Assembly: GCA_001936135.1 (NCBI GenBank) | Contig: CP012818.1 | Span: 1,550,001-1,614,000 of the forward strand | Direction: 5' to 3' | Origin: Saccharomycopsis fibuligera x Saccharomycopsis cf. fibuligera | Taxonomy: Eukaryota > Ascomycota > Saccharomycetes > Ascoideales > Saccharomycopsidaceae | Length of the DNA stretch: 64,000 nt | Part shown: positions 11,651 through 22,499 of the stretch, piece after piece | How the letters are laid out: each line of letters begins with the position of its first letter | Numbering within the stretch: position 1 is the first letter of the stretch | Notes under the pieces: generated by a model | What the model was told of the DNA's origin: nothing | Database searches by the model: none | Seen by the model: only the letters and a program-made list of their open reading frames with translations | Made by a program: the position numbers and the translations under genes

Positions 11651-11690
11651 GGGCTGGGAGGCAGCTACATGGGCTGGGAGGCAGCTACAT
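11651..11690. repeat. 20-bp tandem duplication
   Basis: GGGCTGGGAGGCAGCTACAT is present twice in direct tandem with no mismatch. Confidence 0.95.
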
Positions 11691-12515
11691 GCGCCCTAGC
11701 GCCTCCAGGCGCGCAAAGAGAGAGGTAATCTGCACGGTTATATGCGCGGTCATGCGCGGGCAGGCACAGACAGGCAGAGTAGTACGCAGTGCTGTTTGGG
11801 CAGTAAAAATAGCAGCGCGGCCACGGTGGTGCTGAGTCGCGAAGCCAGTGGCGCCCGTTATCAGCATCAACTGTTTTGCTCCGCACTGGTTTTTCAGTAC
11901 TGTAGTGGCCGATAAGCGGTGCTCTGGAATGGAATATCTTGTAGCAGCGCGCCGGCAAGATGATATTCCGTCCTAAATGGGATGTGCGCATCAGCCTTTG
12001 ATTGTTTTACCATACATAGAACTTGCAAAAGTGTTGACCGCTCATCTCCCTACCCTCTACAGCGTCAGCATTTGTATTAGTGATAGATAACACTAGTACA
12101 GCTTGTCTCGCCCACTTGCGGCGTTCTGCTAATAACATTTCTTTTTTCGCCAGCGGTATCAGCGGTATCAGCGGTGTTTGATATTCGTTACAGACGTTGT
12201 CCACGCGCTACCGTGCTGCACTGCACCGTGGCACACTACCGCGCCCGCCATTGTAGTGTCATATATGGCGTGAAGCTGTGCTTCAAATGGCCAAGCTGGC
12301 CAGTAGAAAATGGCCTTTCGGCGCGAGCTCACTTACAGCTAGCGTTTGGCTGCTCGCAGGCAGGGGGGCGGCTTGAAAGACCTTCTGGGCTTACAACCCA
12401 GCTTCAGCTTCAGTGTGCTGAGTGTTTTTCCATCAGGCACGCGGTAAAAGTTAAAAGCAGGTCAAGCGACTTCTTCTTTTAGAGTAGTTGGTGCAATTGT
12501 TCACATCCTTTCTTT

Positions 12516-12517
<2 letters not shown>

Positions 12518-12551
<34 letters not shown>

Positions 12552-12600
12552 TTTTTGTTTTTGTTTTTGTTTTTGTTTTTTTTTGTTTTTGTTTTCGTTT
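12518..12600. repeat. Poly(T) followed by (GTTTTT)n
   Basis: A 33-T run (12518-12550) is followed by several GTTTTT units to about 12600. Both are microsatellite-like and probably length-variable. Confidence 0.9.
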
Positions 12601-12943
12601 TTCTTGCTTTTTCTTTTTGCCTTTGCATTGCTACGTCTCAGGCCCGGCACCCAGGACATAAACAAAGAGTATCAAAAACATCTAGCCCTCGAGAAACCCA
12701 TGATAGGCCGCATCGATCTACTGGTCTACTGGTCTGCTGGATGCTTCCTTTATTCCATTACATACTAAGCCTTATTACTGGCCATCTTGCGCCGGGCTTG
12801 TGTATTATCCGGAATTCACCGTTGGATCCATCATCTTTGTATTCTTTGTGCAATGCTGCTGCCTCTGCTGTTGTTTCTTTCACAATTGTGCCTGCGATGG
12901 CCGGCTGGCAGCTATTGCCTCCATTTTGCTATGCGCCCCTCAT

Positions 12944-12946
<3 letters not shown>

Positions 12947-12979
<33 letters not shown>
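12947..12979. repeat. (AT)n microsatellite
   Basis: About 16 uninterrupted AT dinucleotides in the spacer between the Ccw12-like genes. Confidence 0.95.
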
Positions 12980-12983
<4 letters not shown>

Positions 12984-15125
12984 TGTATCTCCAAAGCGGC
13001 GCTGCTCGCTGGCCATCCCAGATCTCCTATTCTTGTGACTTTTAGGGGGTGCGGGTGTGTTTCGGCATGGCTGAAGCATCCCAATAATACGCCACGCAAG
13101 CGGATATTTTGACGGAACGCAGCAGCGCATATGCTGCGGTAGCCTGCAGTAGACTGCTTGTCTATCATCGGTTACCAGTGAAATAGGCGCATAGCGCAGC
13201 GTACGCTATGTAGCCCATCCCATGACCAAGCTACCGTGCCGTTTGTAGGCTAGTAGAAATCTGAAGCGCCCTCAACAATAAAGATTTACTGTGCGCTCGT
13301 TCACAAATAACCGACCTCCAAGGTTAGTAATTTTCTTGCCCAGTGGCAAATCTGATGTTTGGAATTCCAAAATGTAAGCTCAGGCACGAAAATCAAAACT
13401 AATTATAGAATACAACCAGGTTTTGTACTCCGAAACTTTGAATTTTTATTTTTTAAGCTTTTGCTGCTGTTTTTGTTTTTGCTTTTGCTTTTTCCTGAAT
13501 GTCTTTTTTCAAACTTGGCTAGATGCCGGGCTTTCTGTTTGTGGCAAACGCAACTTGCCTTTTTTGGCGGAGACCCCTAACCTCTTGCAGCGACAGAGCG
13601 GCATTTATCATGTCTTTCTGCTGTAGGCAAAGTTGGCGACAAAATGGCAGGTTGGCTGTTTCAAAAAGCTAGAACTACATAATATAGGGGAAGGCCAACC
13701 AGCCAAACCGCTCCACGTCAAAGCAGGAGCTAGCCCCTATAATTGTAACTAAAGCACGTACTATCATAGTAGACTACCATATTGCCAAAAGAGTGCTCGT
13801 TTTATCCCGCTAAATTTCATGAATTGAGAAACATCCGGCACGGGCTCTGCTTTGCAAATATTGTGTCGGGGACACACTTCAGGATGTTCAGATATCTCAA
13901 GATTTGCTATGCGGTGCCTGCAGGATTTCCTCTTGGTGGGGTGGGGCGGCCAACGTTGTCGCTGATTGACGGAGAATACTCTTAAGAGAACTGCTACGGG
14001 ACTTCCCGGTCAAAAGCCCTTTTCATAGACATAACATTTGCAGCGACACAAAATTGCCCTTCTGTGGCTACTCTTCCGGATAATTTTTGTTAGTGTTCTC
14101 AAATTTTTCTTCAGGCGTCCGGCTTCGCTTGTAGACTGAGCTGGCTGTGTGTTGGCAGCTTCACCGTCCCCTTTCAGATCTTTCTGTATACATTTATCTC
14201 AAATTTGCTAGTATAGCAATAATTCTATTCTGCCTGTACTTTGCAAAACTGGGTCCACTTTTGCAACCATTGCTTTGTTGCTATATTCAGAATCACATTG
14301 CTAAACAATACCAAAGCAGTTATTCTGTTCATAGGGCATATTGTCTCACATATCACAAATTCCTACTATGACTGACGGTAACTAATAATAGCAGTATGCG
14401 CAAAAATATGGTGCCACATTAACGCCGTGGCCGTTCTGGCTATTGCTCAGAGCAGTAAGAACAATTCAAGCCGATACACTCCTATTTTGTTTGCCTAGAA
14501 AACAATCAGTTCTCGTTATGGTTATTAACGATTATTGTGACACATACTAACCCTTTGGTTTCGATTTGCCTCAATTTATTTGATGTATCCTTTTTTCACT
14601 CGTTCCGTTTTTCCTTTTTTTTCTTATTTTTAACGGCACAAAAAGAAAAATAGGGGCTGGCGAAATAATTATTATTACAATAGCTCTTCAAGCTAATTAT
14701 AGCTCACGTCGAACCGTTCGCTAAACTGTAGCCAATCCATCAAGTCTGCAGCTCTTCGTCGACCATTTAGCCTTAAGCCGCTCCCGTAGCACACTCCTAG
14801 CTTGTAGATCGATTACAAAAATTTCTAGATTATACTCCTTGAGTCATAAAGCTGCTTCATTAGTATACGTCATTCTATCAAATGACTCCATTTCATGGTT
14901 ATCTAAGCTGGTGCTCTGGCTACAGCTCAAAATCGGGGCGACAAACATGACCCATGACCCATCATACAATTGCTTAGAAAATGCTAGAAAATGCTAGAAA
15001 GTGCCCAATTCGGAACAACACTAACTTGAAAAGGCAACCGTATGCATAAATAAGCGGGCACTGTTGCTATTTTGACTGTCCCACATCCTGGAATGCGGGC
15101 TTGAAAAAATTTTCCCCTTTGTTTT

Positions 15126-15131
15126 CACGTG
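15126..15131. promoter_or_regulatory. CACGTG (Cbf1/Pho4-type site)
   Basis: A perfect E-box palindrome 479 bp upstream of the Ccw12-like copy B start. Its function is inferred from the known yeast bHLH consensus only. Confidence 0.3.
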
Positions 15132-15464
15132 GCTGGATTCAGTAATTTTCATTGACTTTTCCTGGATTTTCCCGCAATCTCTTCACACAACACCAAGCAT
15201 AAACAAGCCTTCAAGTACAGAATGTGACAGGGAACAATTGTCTTTTGAAATCTGCTCAGCAGACAACCTGCAGAAGCCACCTGCAGAAGCAAACCTTAAG
15301 GAAGCTGCTGATGGATAAAAATAGAATACACTACTAAAAGATACCGTCATCAGGGGTAAAATAAGCTTTAGAATTGCGCCGAGACAAACCATTGGAAAAA
15401 TTTTCCATTTTCTTCAGTGTTATTCCCTTTCCTTTTTGTCTATTTTTGGATATTGATTTTTTAA

Positions 15465-15473
15465 ATATAAAAG
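15465..15473 (+). promoter_or_regulatory. TATA box of Ccw12-like copy B
   Basis: ATATAAAAG lies about 140 bp upstream of the ATG at 15610. It is preceded by a T-rich stretch, as at strongly expressed yeast promoters. Confidence 0.55.
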
Positions 15474-15609
15474 AGACTATTTCCCTCCGGTTTTAGCACA
15501 TCTCAAACTAGCTTTTTCTTTCCTTCATCATCAACAAACAATTCAAGTTTATCACAGCTTATTAGTTTTTATCACTACAACTCTACCCAACTTACTCAAA
15601 TAATCAAAA

Positions 15610-16059
15610 ATGTTCGCTAAAACCATTGTTGCTTCTGCTTTGGCCGCTGTTGCCGCTGCTTCTTACAACACCACCACTGTTGGTGACGTCCAAACCACTG
15701 TTCTTACCATCACTTCTTGTGCTGAACAAAACTGTACTGCTGTCCCAGTCACCACTGGTGTCACTGTTGTCACTGTCACTTCTGAATCCGTCACCACTGC
15801 TTACACCACTTACTGCCCATTGACTTCTACTGGTCCAGCTCCAGCTCCATCTTCTGCTGCTCCAACTGCTTCCCCAAGCTCTAGCTCCCCATCTGTTGCT
15901 ACCACCCCAGTCACTTCTGCTGTCCCAACTCCAGGTAACTCTACCACTACTCCAGGTAACTCTACCTCTGCTCAACCATCTGTCTCTGTTGGTGGTGCTA
16001 ACAAATTGGCTGCTGGTGTTGCCGCTGTCGCTGGTGTTGCCGGTGCTTTGTTGTTGTAA
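15610..16059 (+). CDS. Ccw12-like GPI cell-wall protein, copy B
   Basis: Paralogue of the protein at 11111-11458, 149 aa, ATG at 15610 in an AAAAATG context. It has the same signal peptide ([18 protein letters not shown]) and the same core with TITSC, QNCTA and [10 protein letters not shown]. It is longer because of a Pro/Ser/Thr-rich spacer (about 75-125) with repeated TTPGNST-type motifs. A GPI signal rich in Ala, Gly and Val ends in LLL. Codon choice is again that of a highly expressed gene. The first 230 nt are nearly the same as in copy A, so the pair is a recent inverted duplication or is kept alike by gene conversion. In yeast, Ccw12 maintains wall stability at growing sites. Confidence 0.87.
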   Translation: MFAKTIVASALAAVAAASYNTTTVGDVQTTVLTITSCAEQNCTAVPVTTGVTVVTVTSESVTTAYTTYCPLTSTGPAPAPSSAAPTASPSSSSPSVATTPVTSAVPTPGNSTTTPGNSTSAQPSVSVGGANKLAAGVAAVAGVAGALLL

Positions 16060-17585
16060 ATGGTTTGATGCTTTCAGTTATCTCAACTTTCATGATGGCT
16101 ATTTTCTTGCCCCTCTAAACTAGAATCCATCATGATTTGTGTTTACTAAATTTCATCATCTCCGCCATTTACGATAATAATGACCTGCCTAATTCAAATT
16201 CACTCATGACAAGCTACTTTTTCGACTTTGCAGGTTCTTATTGAGTATCTGCACAATTTTTAACAATTTTCTTTTGCATATTCGTTATCTCTGTGGTGTA
16301 CATTAATTCTTGGTTCTATTACTACACAAACAAAAAGTTCATCTTTTTATCCATACCCTTTTCGGTTTTCTAGACTATCTAGAGTTGCATTGCTTTTTCT
16401 TTCAGGTTCCTTTTAATTTTTAATTTCTTCGTTCATAATTTTATTAGACACTTTTACTTTGGTTCTTTTGCTTTTTCTACTCGATTAATAGACTTAGCTT
16501 GCTTTGACTTTCAAAAACATAAAAGTTGTTTTTTTGCTGCAGTCAAAATTGACGCTTTTGGTTTCTGTTTCGTCATTAATCTATCCACTATATTGTGAAT
16601 TTAATTAATCTCAATTTTAATGCTTAATTTTATTTAAAAACCTATTTGTAATCTTGTCATTCATGTCTTTATTGGAAGAAACATATGCAAGAAATATTTT
16701 GTTTTGGAGATAAAGATAAACTTATATGATGTGGTAATTCAAGCAGACTCCGAAAGTTCACAATCTTAATCTATTATGTTTTAACAAAACTTTAAAGTCA
16801 GCACTGTTTCACTGTTTGTTCTCTCTTCTATTATCTAAGGTTTTCCCGGGTTTGTGCGTTTAATACACCACCCTTACAGCATTGGCAGCTGTGAACCTGC
16901 ACATACAATCAACCCTCTTATCGGTTATCTTTGATTATAGCGAATTACAATATGTCGCGCTACTATGTACAGACACAATATCTGTCCTATAGTAGCGAAA
17001 TGCACAAACGCATTTACACAAGGAATCAAAACAATTATTGTAAGGATTCTCACTGGCTTAAAATGTCAACTAGACCCCAGCTTAACCTTTGGCTATCTGT
17101 TAAGCTTCGAAAAAAAGGGAGAAAAAAAGCTATAGTTTTTCTCTTTTTGCTCTTGCAGCAAAGTGCATAAAATTGCTCCATAGTTTGCACAACCGTTTTT
17201 GAAAGTTTTTCACTGTTTATAGTAAAATAGAATATGTAATTATGTCTAAACACGAAATGCTAATAGATTAAGTATGGAGTTTCAGGTAGGCACCAGACAA
17301 TCTGAGTGACAGTTTAAAGTACTTCCAGAACTAGAAAGCATGGTTTTATTTCAAAAGAAGGAAAACAGTTCATTCTAAATATAAATGCTAAGATGCAAAC
17401 AACAAACGGAAAATGAGCAGATTATCGCAAAAGAAAAAGACAAGAAAATGTGCTGACTATAAAAATAAAGAAACAAAGAGCTAAAAAAGAAGTCATCTGT
17501 GAGGAAAAAACAAAAGAACGAAAAGAAGTTAATTTTCATAAACACTATAAGAGCAAAACAAAAAACGGAGATGAAATAAAAATAC
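16060..17585. other. Intergenic between convergent gene ends
   Basis: This 1.5 kb AT-rich stretch separates the 3' ends of the Ccw12-like copy B and TRS120. I see no gene. A single TACACCACCCTTACA string (Rap1-like) lies at 16864-16878. Confidence 0.55.
16864..16878. promoter_or_regulatory. Rap1-like site, single copy
   Basis: The 15-mer TACACCACCCTTACA is the same as in the tandem sites near 585-600. It sits between convergent genes, so a promoter role is not evident. Confidence 0.25.
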
Positions 17586-20500
17586 CTAGACAGCCCTGAT
17601 AAACAATGGCTCTCTTTGAGTATGTTGCAAATCAACATTATTCTTATTGAATATCTGTTCATCAAATATAGCGCCCCACTCATATTCGCCTTTTTCCAAA
17701 ATCACAATTCCTAAATCAAATTCCTGACTTTCCCCAGGCTTTATAGGCTCAGCAATGTTTAACTGCAAAACCCCATTATAAAGTATTCTGCGATCAATTG
17801 GAAGCCCATTATTGGAAAGCGGAACATGACGAATTATGCCCCTAAGGTCATAATTGCTGCGGTTAATAATCTTGGTGCGAATAGTCATTAATTGTTCAGT
17901 TTGCACTTCCCAATATAGTCCGTTATTTTTTGTATTATTACTATCTTTATCTGCAGCCACGGGCTGAGCATCCCGGGAATTATCAACTAAGGACATTTCA
18001 ATTCCAATTTTCTCAATCCGCAACACGCTGACCATACGTTGCGATAATCTTATACCCCTCAATTCAATATACCCTTCCCTTTTACTTCCTTCTTCAATCC
18101 ATCTGCCCTTGATGTGTCTAAGGAGCTCCTTTCTATACCAGAAAGCTTCTCTTATGTACTTAAATTCTTCTTTAGTGTACTTATTATCTTGGACAATAAA
18201 TTGCTTGTTTCTTAAACTTGGAATTGATCTTTCCAAATATTCTGTTGAGAATTCAATTCTTTTAATTGGCAATATAAAGCGTTCAGTATGGCCTGGGGCA
18301 ATAGTTTCACTCACAATGTACGAGTCTTTATCACTGCCAAAACTGGCTTTCTCACAGTCACTAGCGTTATCAAATTCCTCTGAGGTTGGGAAGACGAAAT
18401 CACTTGAGTTCAAAGTTACTCTGAATTTCTGATTCCATGAGTTTCTCAAATCAATCACCAATAAACAATATTCACTTATTTTAGTAGTTCTTTTATTCAA
18501 ATATGACCAAATGTTTTTCTGTTCTAAAGCTAGCTCCTTCATATCTTGGACCAACTTGTTAGATACATTTTGAGCATTGATAATGTTGATTTTCTCTTCA
18601 TTGAGCTCGTTGACATTATTGAATAACGGGATTAAATCACAACCAGCAAGTTCAACGCTAGGAGATACGGTTACACTAATAGGAATACTAATACGACGGA
18701 AAAAGTTACTGAATTGGCATGCTTTATCATCATTAGCTGAATTGCTATCTCTGGTGAACTGATTTCCGTAATCTAAAATGATTTGAGCATCTCTCATACC
18801 TCTTTTCCCCTTGATATCAAATGTCAAATTTAAAAAATCTAAAGGTTTAATAAATTTCAATTTGTTAATCTCCGATTTTTGAATCCTAAGTGGCTTCCTT
18901 TTCAACAAGTAATATTCGATTTCATAAATTTCATTGATTGGCAAATCTTTGGATTGTAAAGCTTTCGTCAATGGTTCAATTGTAGAATCCAAAAAGCTGA
19001 ATGCCAAGTAGTTGATCTTGATGTTGGACAAATTTTTTAACAATATCTTAAAAGAGGATTTTTCACCTTCTAATAACATGATCCAACCGTTATTTAAGGA
19101 TAAATCAATCAATGATAAAATTGGCTGAGGCGTAATAACAAGCAAGTTCAAGTTTTTGAATTCCACACGATTAGCAATCTTGTCACTGGCAGTATCACCT
19201 TTAATCAAATTGCCAACGGTGTTGGCCTTTTTCTTGTTTGATGGAAGGTTAGCTTCAATGCCGCATTTTTTAATTTTTTCTAAAACTTGATATTTTTCCT
19301 TGCTAATAATTTTGAAAAATTGTTTTTCACAATTACTGACTTTGATTTCAGCACCAATAATTTTCAAGTTTCCATAATTCAAAGGACGTACAGCAACTCT
19401 AATAGTGGTTACCGAGTCGCCATTGATTGTGAAGTGGTTCTGATTATTATTTGCTATGGTTTCCAACTGGACTTCTTCGTCAGTCTTGATAGAAATTTCA
19501 CTAATTTCAATATCAAACTGGAATGGGTTTTGCACCTTGACCAAAATGGTGAATACTTCATCTTGCACTAATAGTACCCCTTCATTTTCATAATTTACCT
19601 CAACCACATCTTCGTATTCCTCTTCACTTTGCTCACCATCAACGTTCTCTTCTTCTCCGGCTTCAGTACTTTGACTTCTGTTTTGAGCAACGCTTTCATC
19701 TTCTTCGGCAATACTTGTAGTGCTAACATCTGCGCTTTCGTTATAAATATCATCAGCTGGTTTGCTATTATTCTTGGGTGTGGCCTTAGATAATCCAAAA
19801 CCGGATAATCTCTTCAGACTTCTTCTTTTCAATTTTGCTTGATTCCTTTTGTTTTCTTCAAATGGGTTATATATCACTGCGCTAGTCATGATTTTGGAAT
19901 TTCTAGTAGATGGCGAAGGAGTCGATGTATTGGAACTTGATTCTAGTGGTGCTTCAATGGTGGTGTTAGTACCGCTTGGTAATTCTTTAAGTTTTATTGG
20001 TAACAAAGTTTCATCAAAGTCATGCAAAAGATTGATATCACGAATTAAAAATGGATCCCAATAAAAGCACTTGATTACTTGATTAACATTTTTGGCCTTT
20101 TGTTGAGTCTCTTTGATCAAAGCAAACAAGTTCACTTGCTCATTTTTAGATAAAGTATTGAGATATTTTGATAACAATATGCTAGAAAAAAAAATAATTC
20201 CCCTAAAATCAATAATTGACTTGCATATATCTATGCAAAGATTTAGTACTGATTTATGAAGCAGAAACCAAGGAGTCTTCTTGAAATTGTTTGTAGACGT
20301 TTTCGGAGACACACCCACTCCATAAATCAACAATAAACTGTTTAACAATTTGATCAAAAATTCATTGCTTCCGGCACTTTTTGCTATTGACGTTGAGTCA
20401 CTATTTTTAGCTAATAATTTGCTATTCAATTCCATTTGAGTTTGCAATTGCTGATTTCTATTGAATATTGCTGCTGATTTGTCTATCAATTCTTTATCTT

Positions 20501-22109
20501 CAGCACTCCCATACTTGGCTTTTTGGGATTTTTCAAAATGTGTCTTTGTGAGTTCTGGTATGAGCTTGAGAAAAAGCGTTCTAATAATAAATGTCTTTTT
20601 TCTGTAGAATTCCAAATCATCATAAATACTTGCTAATGAGCAGTATACTTTGCACTGTGAGCTTAAATTCATGTTTTGCAATTGCACTGTGAAAAGTCTG
20701 TTTGTGAACTTGAAAATTTCCAATTTTGTGTAAAAGTATTCGTTAAATTTTTTTTCGGTTATTGGGGTATTCAAGACAATATGATTAAGCACATTAGTGG
20801 TGAAGCCATTGCCCACATGTATAATGGTCATGAATTTTGCGAATCTGATGATTGTCTCACAGTAAACTAATTGGGGTACATAGTCTTCATGGTTATTGAA
20901 AGTCAAAGAATAATACATCAACACTTTGCTGGTCAACTGGCCAATAATTTCCGGCACCTGCATATTCAATCTATCAAGAGAAAAAGTATTACTAGTAGAT
21001 GATCCGACTGCTGAGCTAGGCGATGTCAAAGTGCCGCTAATATTGCCAATAGTATTAGATCTAGACAATGAGTTTCTTGGAGATCCATTTGGGGTATTTT
21101 TAGCAGATCCTTTGTCTTTGGTGTTAAGAAATTTCAACAAGGTATTAGGTAGCTGATATGGGATATTTAAGAAGGATAGTAGCACTAAACAAATCCCGAC
21201 GTATTCGAGAGTATTAGCAAGCCATAGGTAGTCATTCGATGATTTAAGTAGTGGCAATGCCTCGCCAAATTCTCTCAAAGCATCGGTGTATCTACCGGAT
21301 AACAAGTAAAAGTTTCCCGATATTTTTAAATGTCTGCCCTTGTTCTTGGAATCCTTAATTTTTTCAGTACCCTTCACACTAGTACCTGTTGACGAGGTTA
21401 GGGTTTTCTTGATCCCGACAATTTCAGTTGCAGAGCTAGTTTCTGAAAGGTCGTGAGAACTGGTATGGTTGGTGGTAGCTATTTTTAATACGTCGTTTGA
21501 GTTGATAGAACCTGGTGATCGCAAAGTAACATGCTGGAATGATTGTGCATAAGAGTTCAAAGCAGTAAGAAGATTAGAGGTAATATCACACATTATTGAA
21601 TATTGAGAAGTCACAGTTTGTGAATCTGTGTTATTTCTTGGTTCCACATGGAAAATACTACTATCATTGGGATTAGATAATTGGTCTTTAGCAAGTGAAT
21701 CAAACACAACAATATTATGCACAATGGAATACTTGAACGCCTTTTTCAAATTTTTCAAATGTAAATTCAATTTATCCAAGGTTAGGTTTTCGGTATACTT
21801 GATGAATCCCACCACGACAAAGATTTTTCTAAATGGCTCAAAATCTTGCAAAAATACTTCTTGATTATCGATTTGGGCTAATTGATGATCGTATATCACG
21901 CTGCCTAAGGGGAATCCTTGAGGATTGAACTTATTAACAGTATTGGTATCACTGGAAACTGGCCTTGGTGTCACATCGACTAGTCTGATCTGGTAATTGT
22001 CCTTGAAGTTTTCAAAGTAGTTTAAAAACAGATCATTGGGTAAATCATCAAGCGGTATAAATAGCGACTTTACTCGCGCTGGAGAAGTATAAGAGTATGG
22101 ATCCAACAT
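17586..22109 (-). CDS. TRS120: TRAPP II subunit Trs120
   Basis: Large trafficking-complex subunit, 1507 aa, ATG at 22109; yeast Trs120 is 1289 aa. The N-terminus (SYTSPARVKSLFIPLDDL, then FENFKDNYQIRLVDVTPRP) is the recognisable Trs120/TRAPPC9 start. A helical region with a GNFYLLSGRYTDALREFGEAL repeat-like segment lies at about 263-283. The middle carries a Ser-rich and then acidic insert (about 735-845). The C-terminal half is made of beta-sandwich-like stretches, as in TRAPPC9. The protein acts with Trs130 and Trs65 in the TRAPP II exchange factor for Ypt31/32 at late Golgi. Low-complexity inserts explain the extra length. It is divergent from PUP1 with 390 bp between starts. Confidence 0.85.
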   Translation of the reverse strand: MLDPYSYTSPARVKSLFIPLDDLPNDLFLNYFENFKDNYQIRLVDVTPRPVSSDTNTVNKFNPQGFPLGSVIYDHQLAQIDNQEVFLQDFEPFRKIFVVVGFIKYTENLTLDKLNLHLKNLKKAFKYSIVHNIVVFDSLAKDQLSNPNDSSIFHVEPRNNTDSQTVTSQYSIMCDITSNLLTALNSYAQSFQHVTLRSPGSINSNDVLKIATTNHTSSHDLSETSSATEIVGIKKTLTSSTGTSVKGTEKIKDSKNKGRHLKISGNFYLLSGRYTDALREFGEALPLLKSSNDYLWLANTLEYVGICLVLLSFLNIPYQLPNTLLKFLNTKDKGSAKNTPNGSPRNSLSRSNTIGNISGTLTSPSSAVGSSTSNTFSLDRLNMQVPEIIGQLTSKVLMYYSLTFNNHEDYVPQLVYCETIIRFAKFMTIIHVGNGFTTNVLNHIVLNTPITEKKFNEYFYTKLEIFKFTNRLFTVQLQNMNLSSQCKVYCSLASIYDDLEFYRKKTFIIRTLFLKLIPELTKTHFEKSQKAKYGSAEDKELIDKSAAIFNRNQQLQTQMELNSKLLAKNSDSTSIAKSAGSNEFLIKLLNSLLLIYGVGVSPKTSTNNFKKTPWFLLHKSVLNLCIDICKSIIDFRGIIFFSSILLSKYLNTLSKNEQVNLFALIKETQQKAKNVNQVIKCFYWDPFLIRDINLLHDFDETLLPIKLKELPSGTNTTIEAPLESSSNTSTPSPSTRNSKIMTSAVIYNPFEENKRNQAKLKRRSLKRLSGFGLSKATPKNNSKPADDIYNESADVSTTSIAEEDESVAQNRSQSTEAGEEENVDGEQSEEEYEDVVEVNYENEGVLLVQDEVFTILVKVQNPFQFDIEISEISIKTDEEVQLETIANNNQNHFTINGDSVTTIRVAVRPLNYGNLKIIGAEIKVSNCEKQFFKIISKEKYQVLEKIKKCGIEANLPSNKKKANTVGNLIKGDTASDKIANRVEFKNLNLLVITPQPILSLIDLSLNNGWIMLLEGEKSSFKILLKNLSNIKINYLAFSFLDSTIEPLTKALQSKDLPINEIYEIEYYLLKRKPLRIQKSEINKLKFIKPLDFLNLTFDIKGKRGMRDAQIILDYGNQFTRDSNSANDDKACQFSNFFRRISIPISVTVSPSVELAGCDLIPLFNNVNELNEEKINIINAQNVSNKLVQDMKELALEQKNIWSYLNKRTTKISEYCLLVIDLRNSWNQKFRVTLNSSDFVFPTSEEFDNASDCEKASFGSDKDSYIVSETIAPGHTERFILPIKRIEFSTEYLERSIPSLRNKQFIVQDNKYTKEEFKYIREAFWYRKELLRHIKGRWIEEGSKREGYIELRGIRLSQRMVSVLRIEKIGIEMSLVDNSRDAQPVAADKDSNNTKNNGLYWEVQTEQLMTIRTKIINRSNYDLRGIIRHVPLSNNGLPIDRRILYNGVLQLNIAEPIKPGESQEFDLGIVILEKGEYEWGAIFDEQIFNKNNVDLQHTQREPLFIRAV

Positions 22110-22499
22110 TGTTGAATAATGCTCCAGTAGCCGGGTCTAGTGCAATGCGTTCTTAACTGTACACTGTATTTTTTTTCCGACAAATACTATCCAACCTGAG
22201 TGCTTGAATGGAGCGCCGAGTAGTCCTATCTAAGTGTATGCTCTTCAGGTGAATCAAATCAAGGACGAACAGCACCAGCTGGCGATAACTAACAGGCTGT
22301 TCAACAGTTTTTTTCCTCGCTGTTTGTCACAGTGTAGACCTCCTGCAGGTTACGAGCACATGCACAAGCGAGAGCAGCAGAAAAAGACTGAATTTCTACT
22401 AAGATTAATTGATTGAGACTGACTTGATGGCGATGGTCAAAGCCAGTTTAGTCAACTTGCAATTGCCTTTCATCAAACCAGCATTTTAATACAATTGCA
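22110..22499. promoter_or_regulatory. TRS120/PUP1 divergent promoter region
   Basis: A 390 bp shared upstream region. I looked for the Rpn4 element GGTGGCAAA of proteasome genes and did not find a match. Confidence 0.45.

Larger units (their letters stand above)
11459..15609. promoter_or_regulatory. 4.15 kb gene-free spacer between divergent Ccw12-like genes
   Basis: It must contain both promoters: TATAAATA at 11584-11591 (minus) and ATATAAAAG at about 15465-15473 (plus). A CACGTG lies at 15126-15131. Other content is simple: a 20-bp duplication at 11651-11690, GCGGTATCA repeats near 12153, a T33/(GTTTTT)n tract at 12518-12600, an (AT)n tract at 12947-12979 and short GAAAATGCTA repeats near 14975. 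The part 11.65-13.2 kb is visibly richer in G and C than its surroundings. I recognise no gene. Confidence 0.55.

Noticed and set aside
12174-13168. Overlapping short frames around the AT microsatellite, with Tyr-Ile repeats
   Set aside because: They are translations of the (AT)n tract and neighbouring non-coding sequence on both strands.
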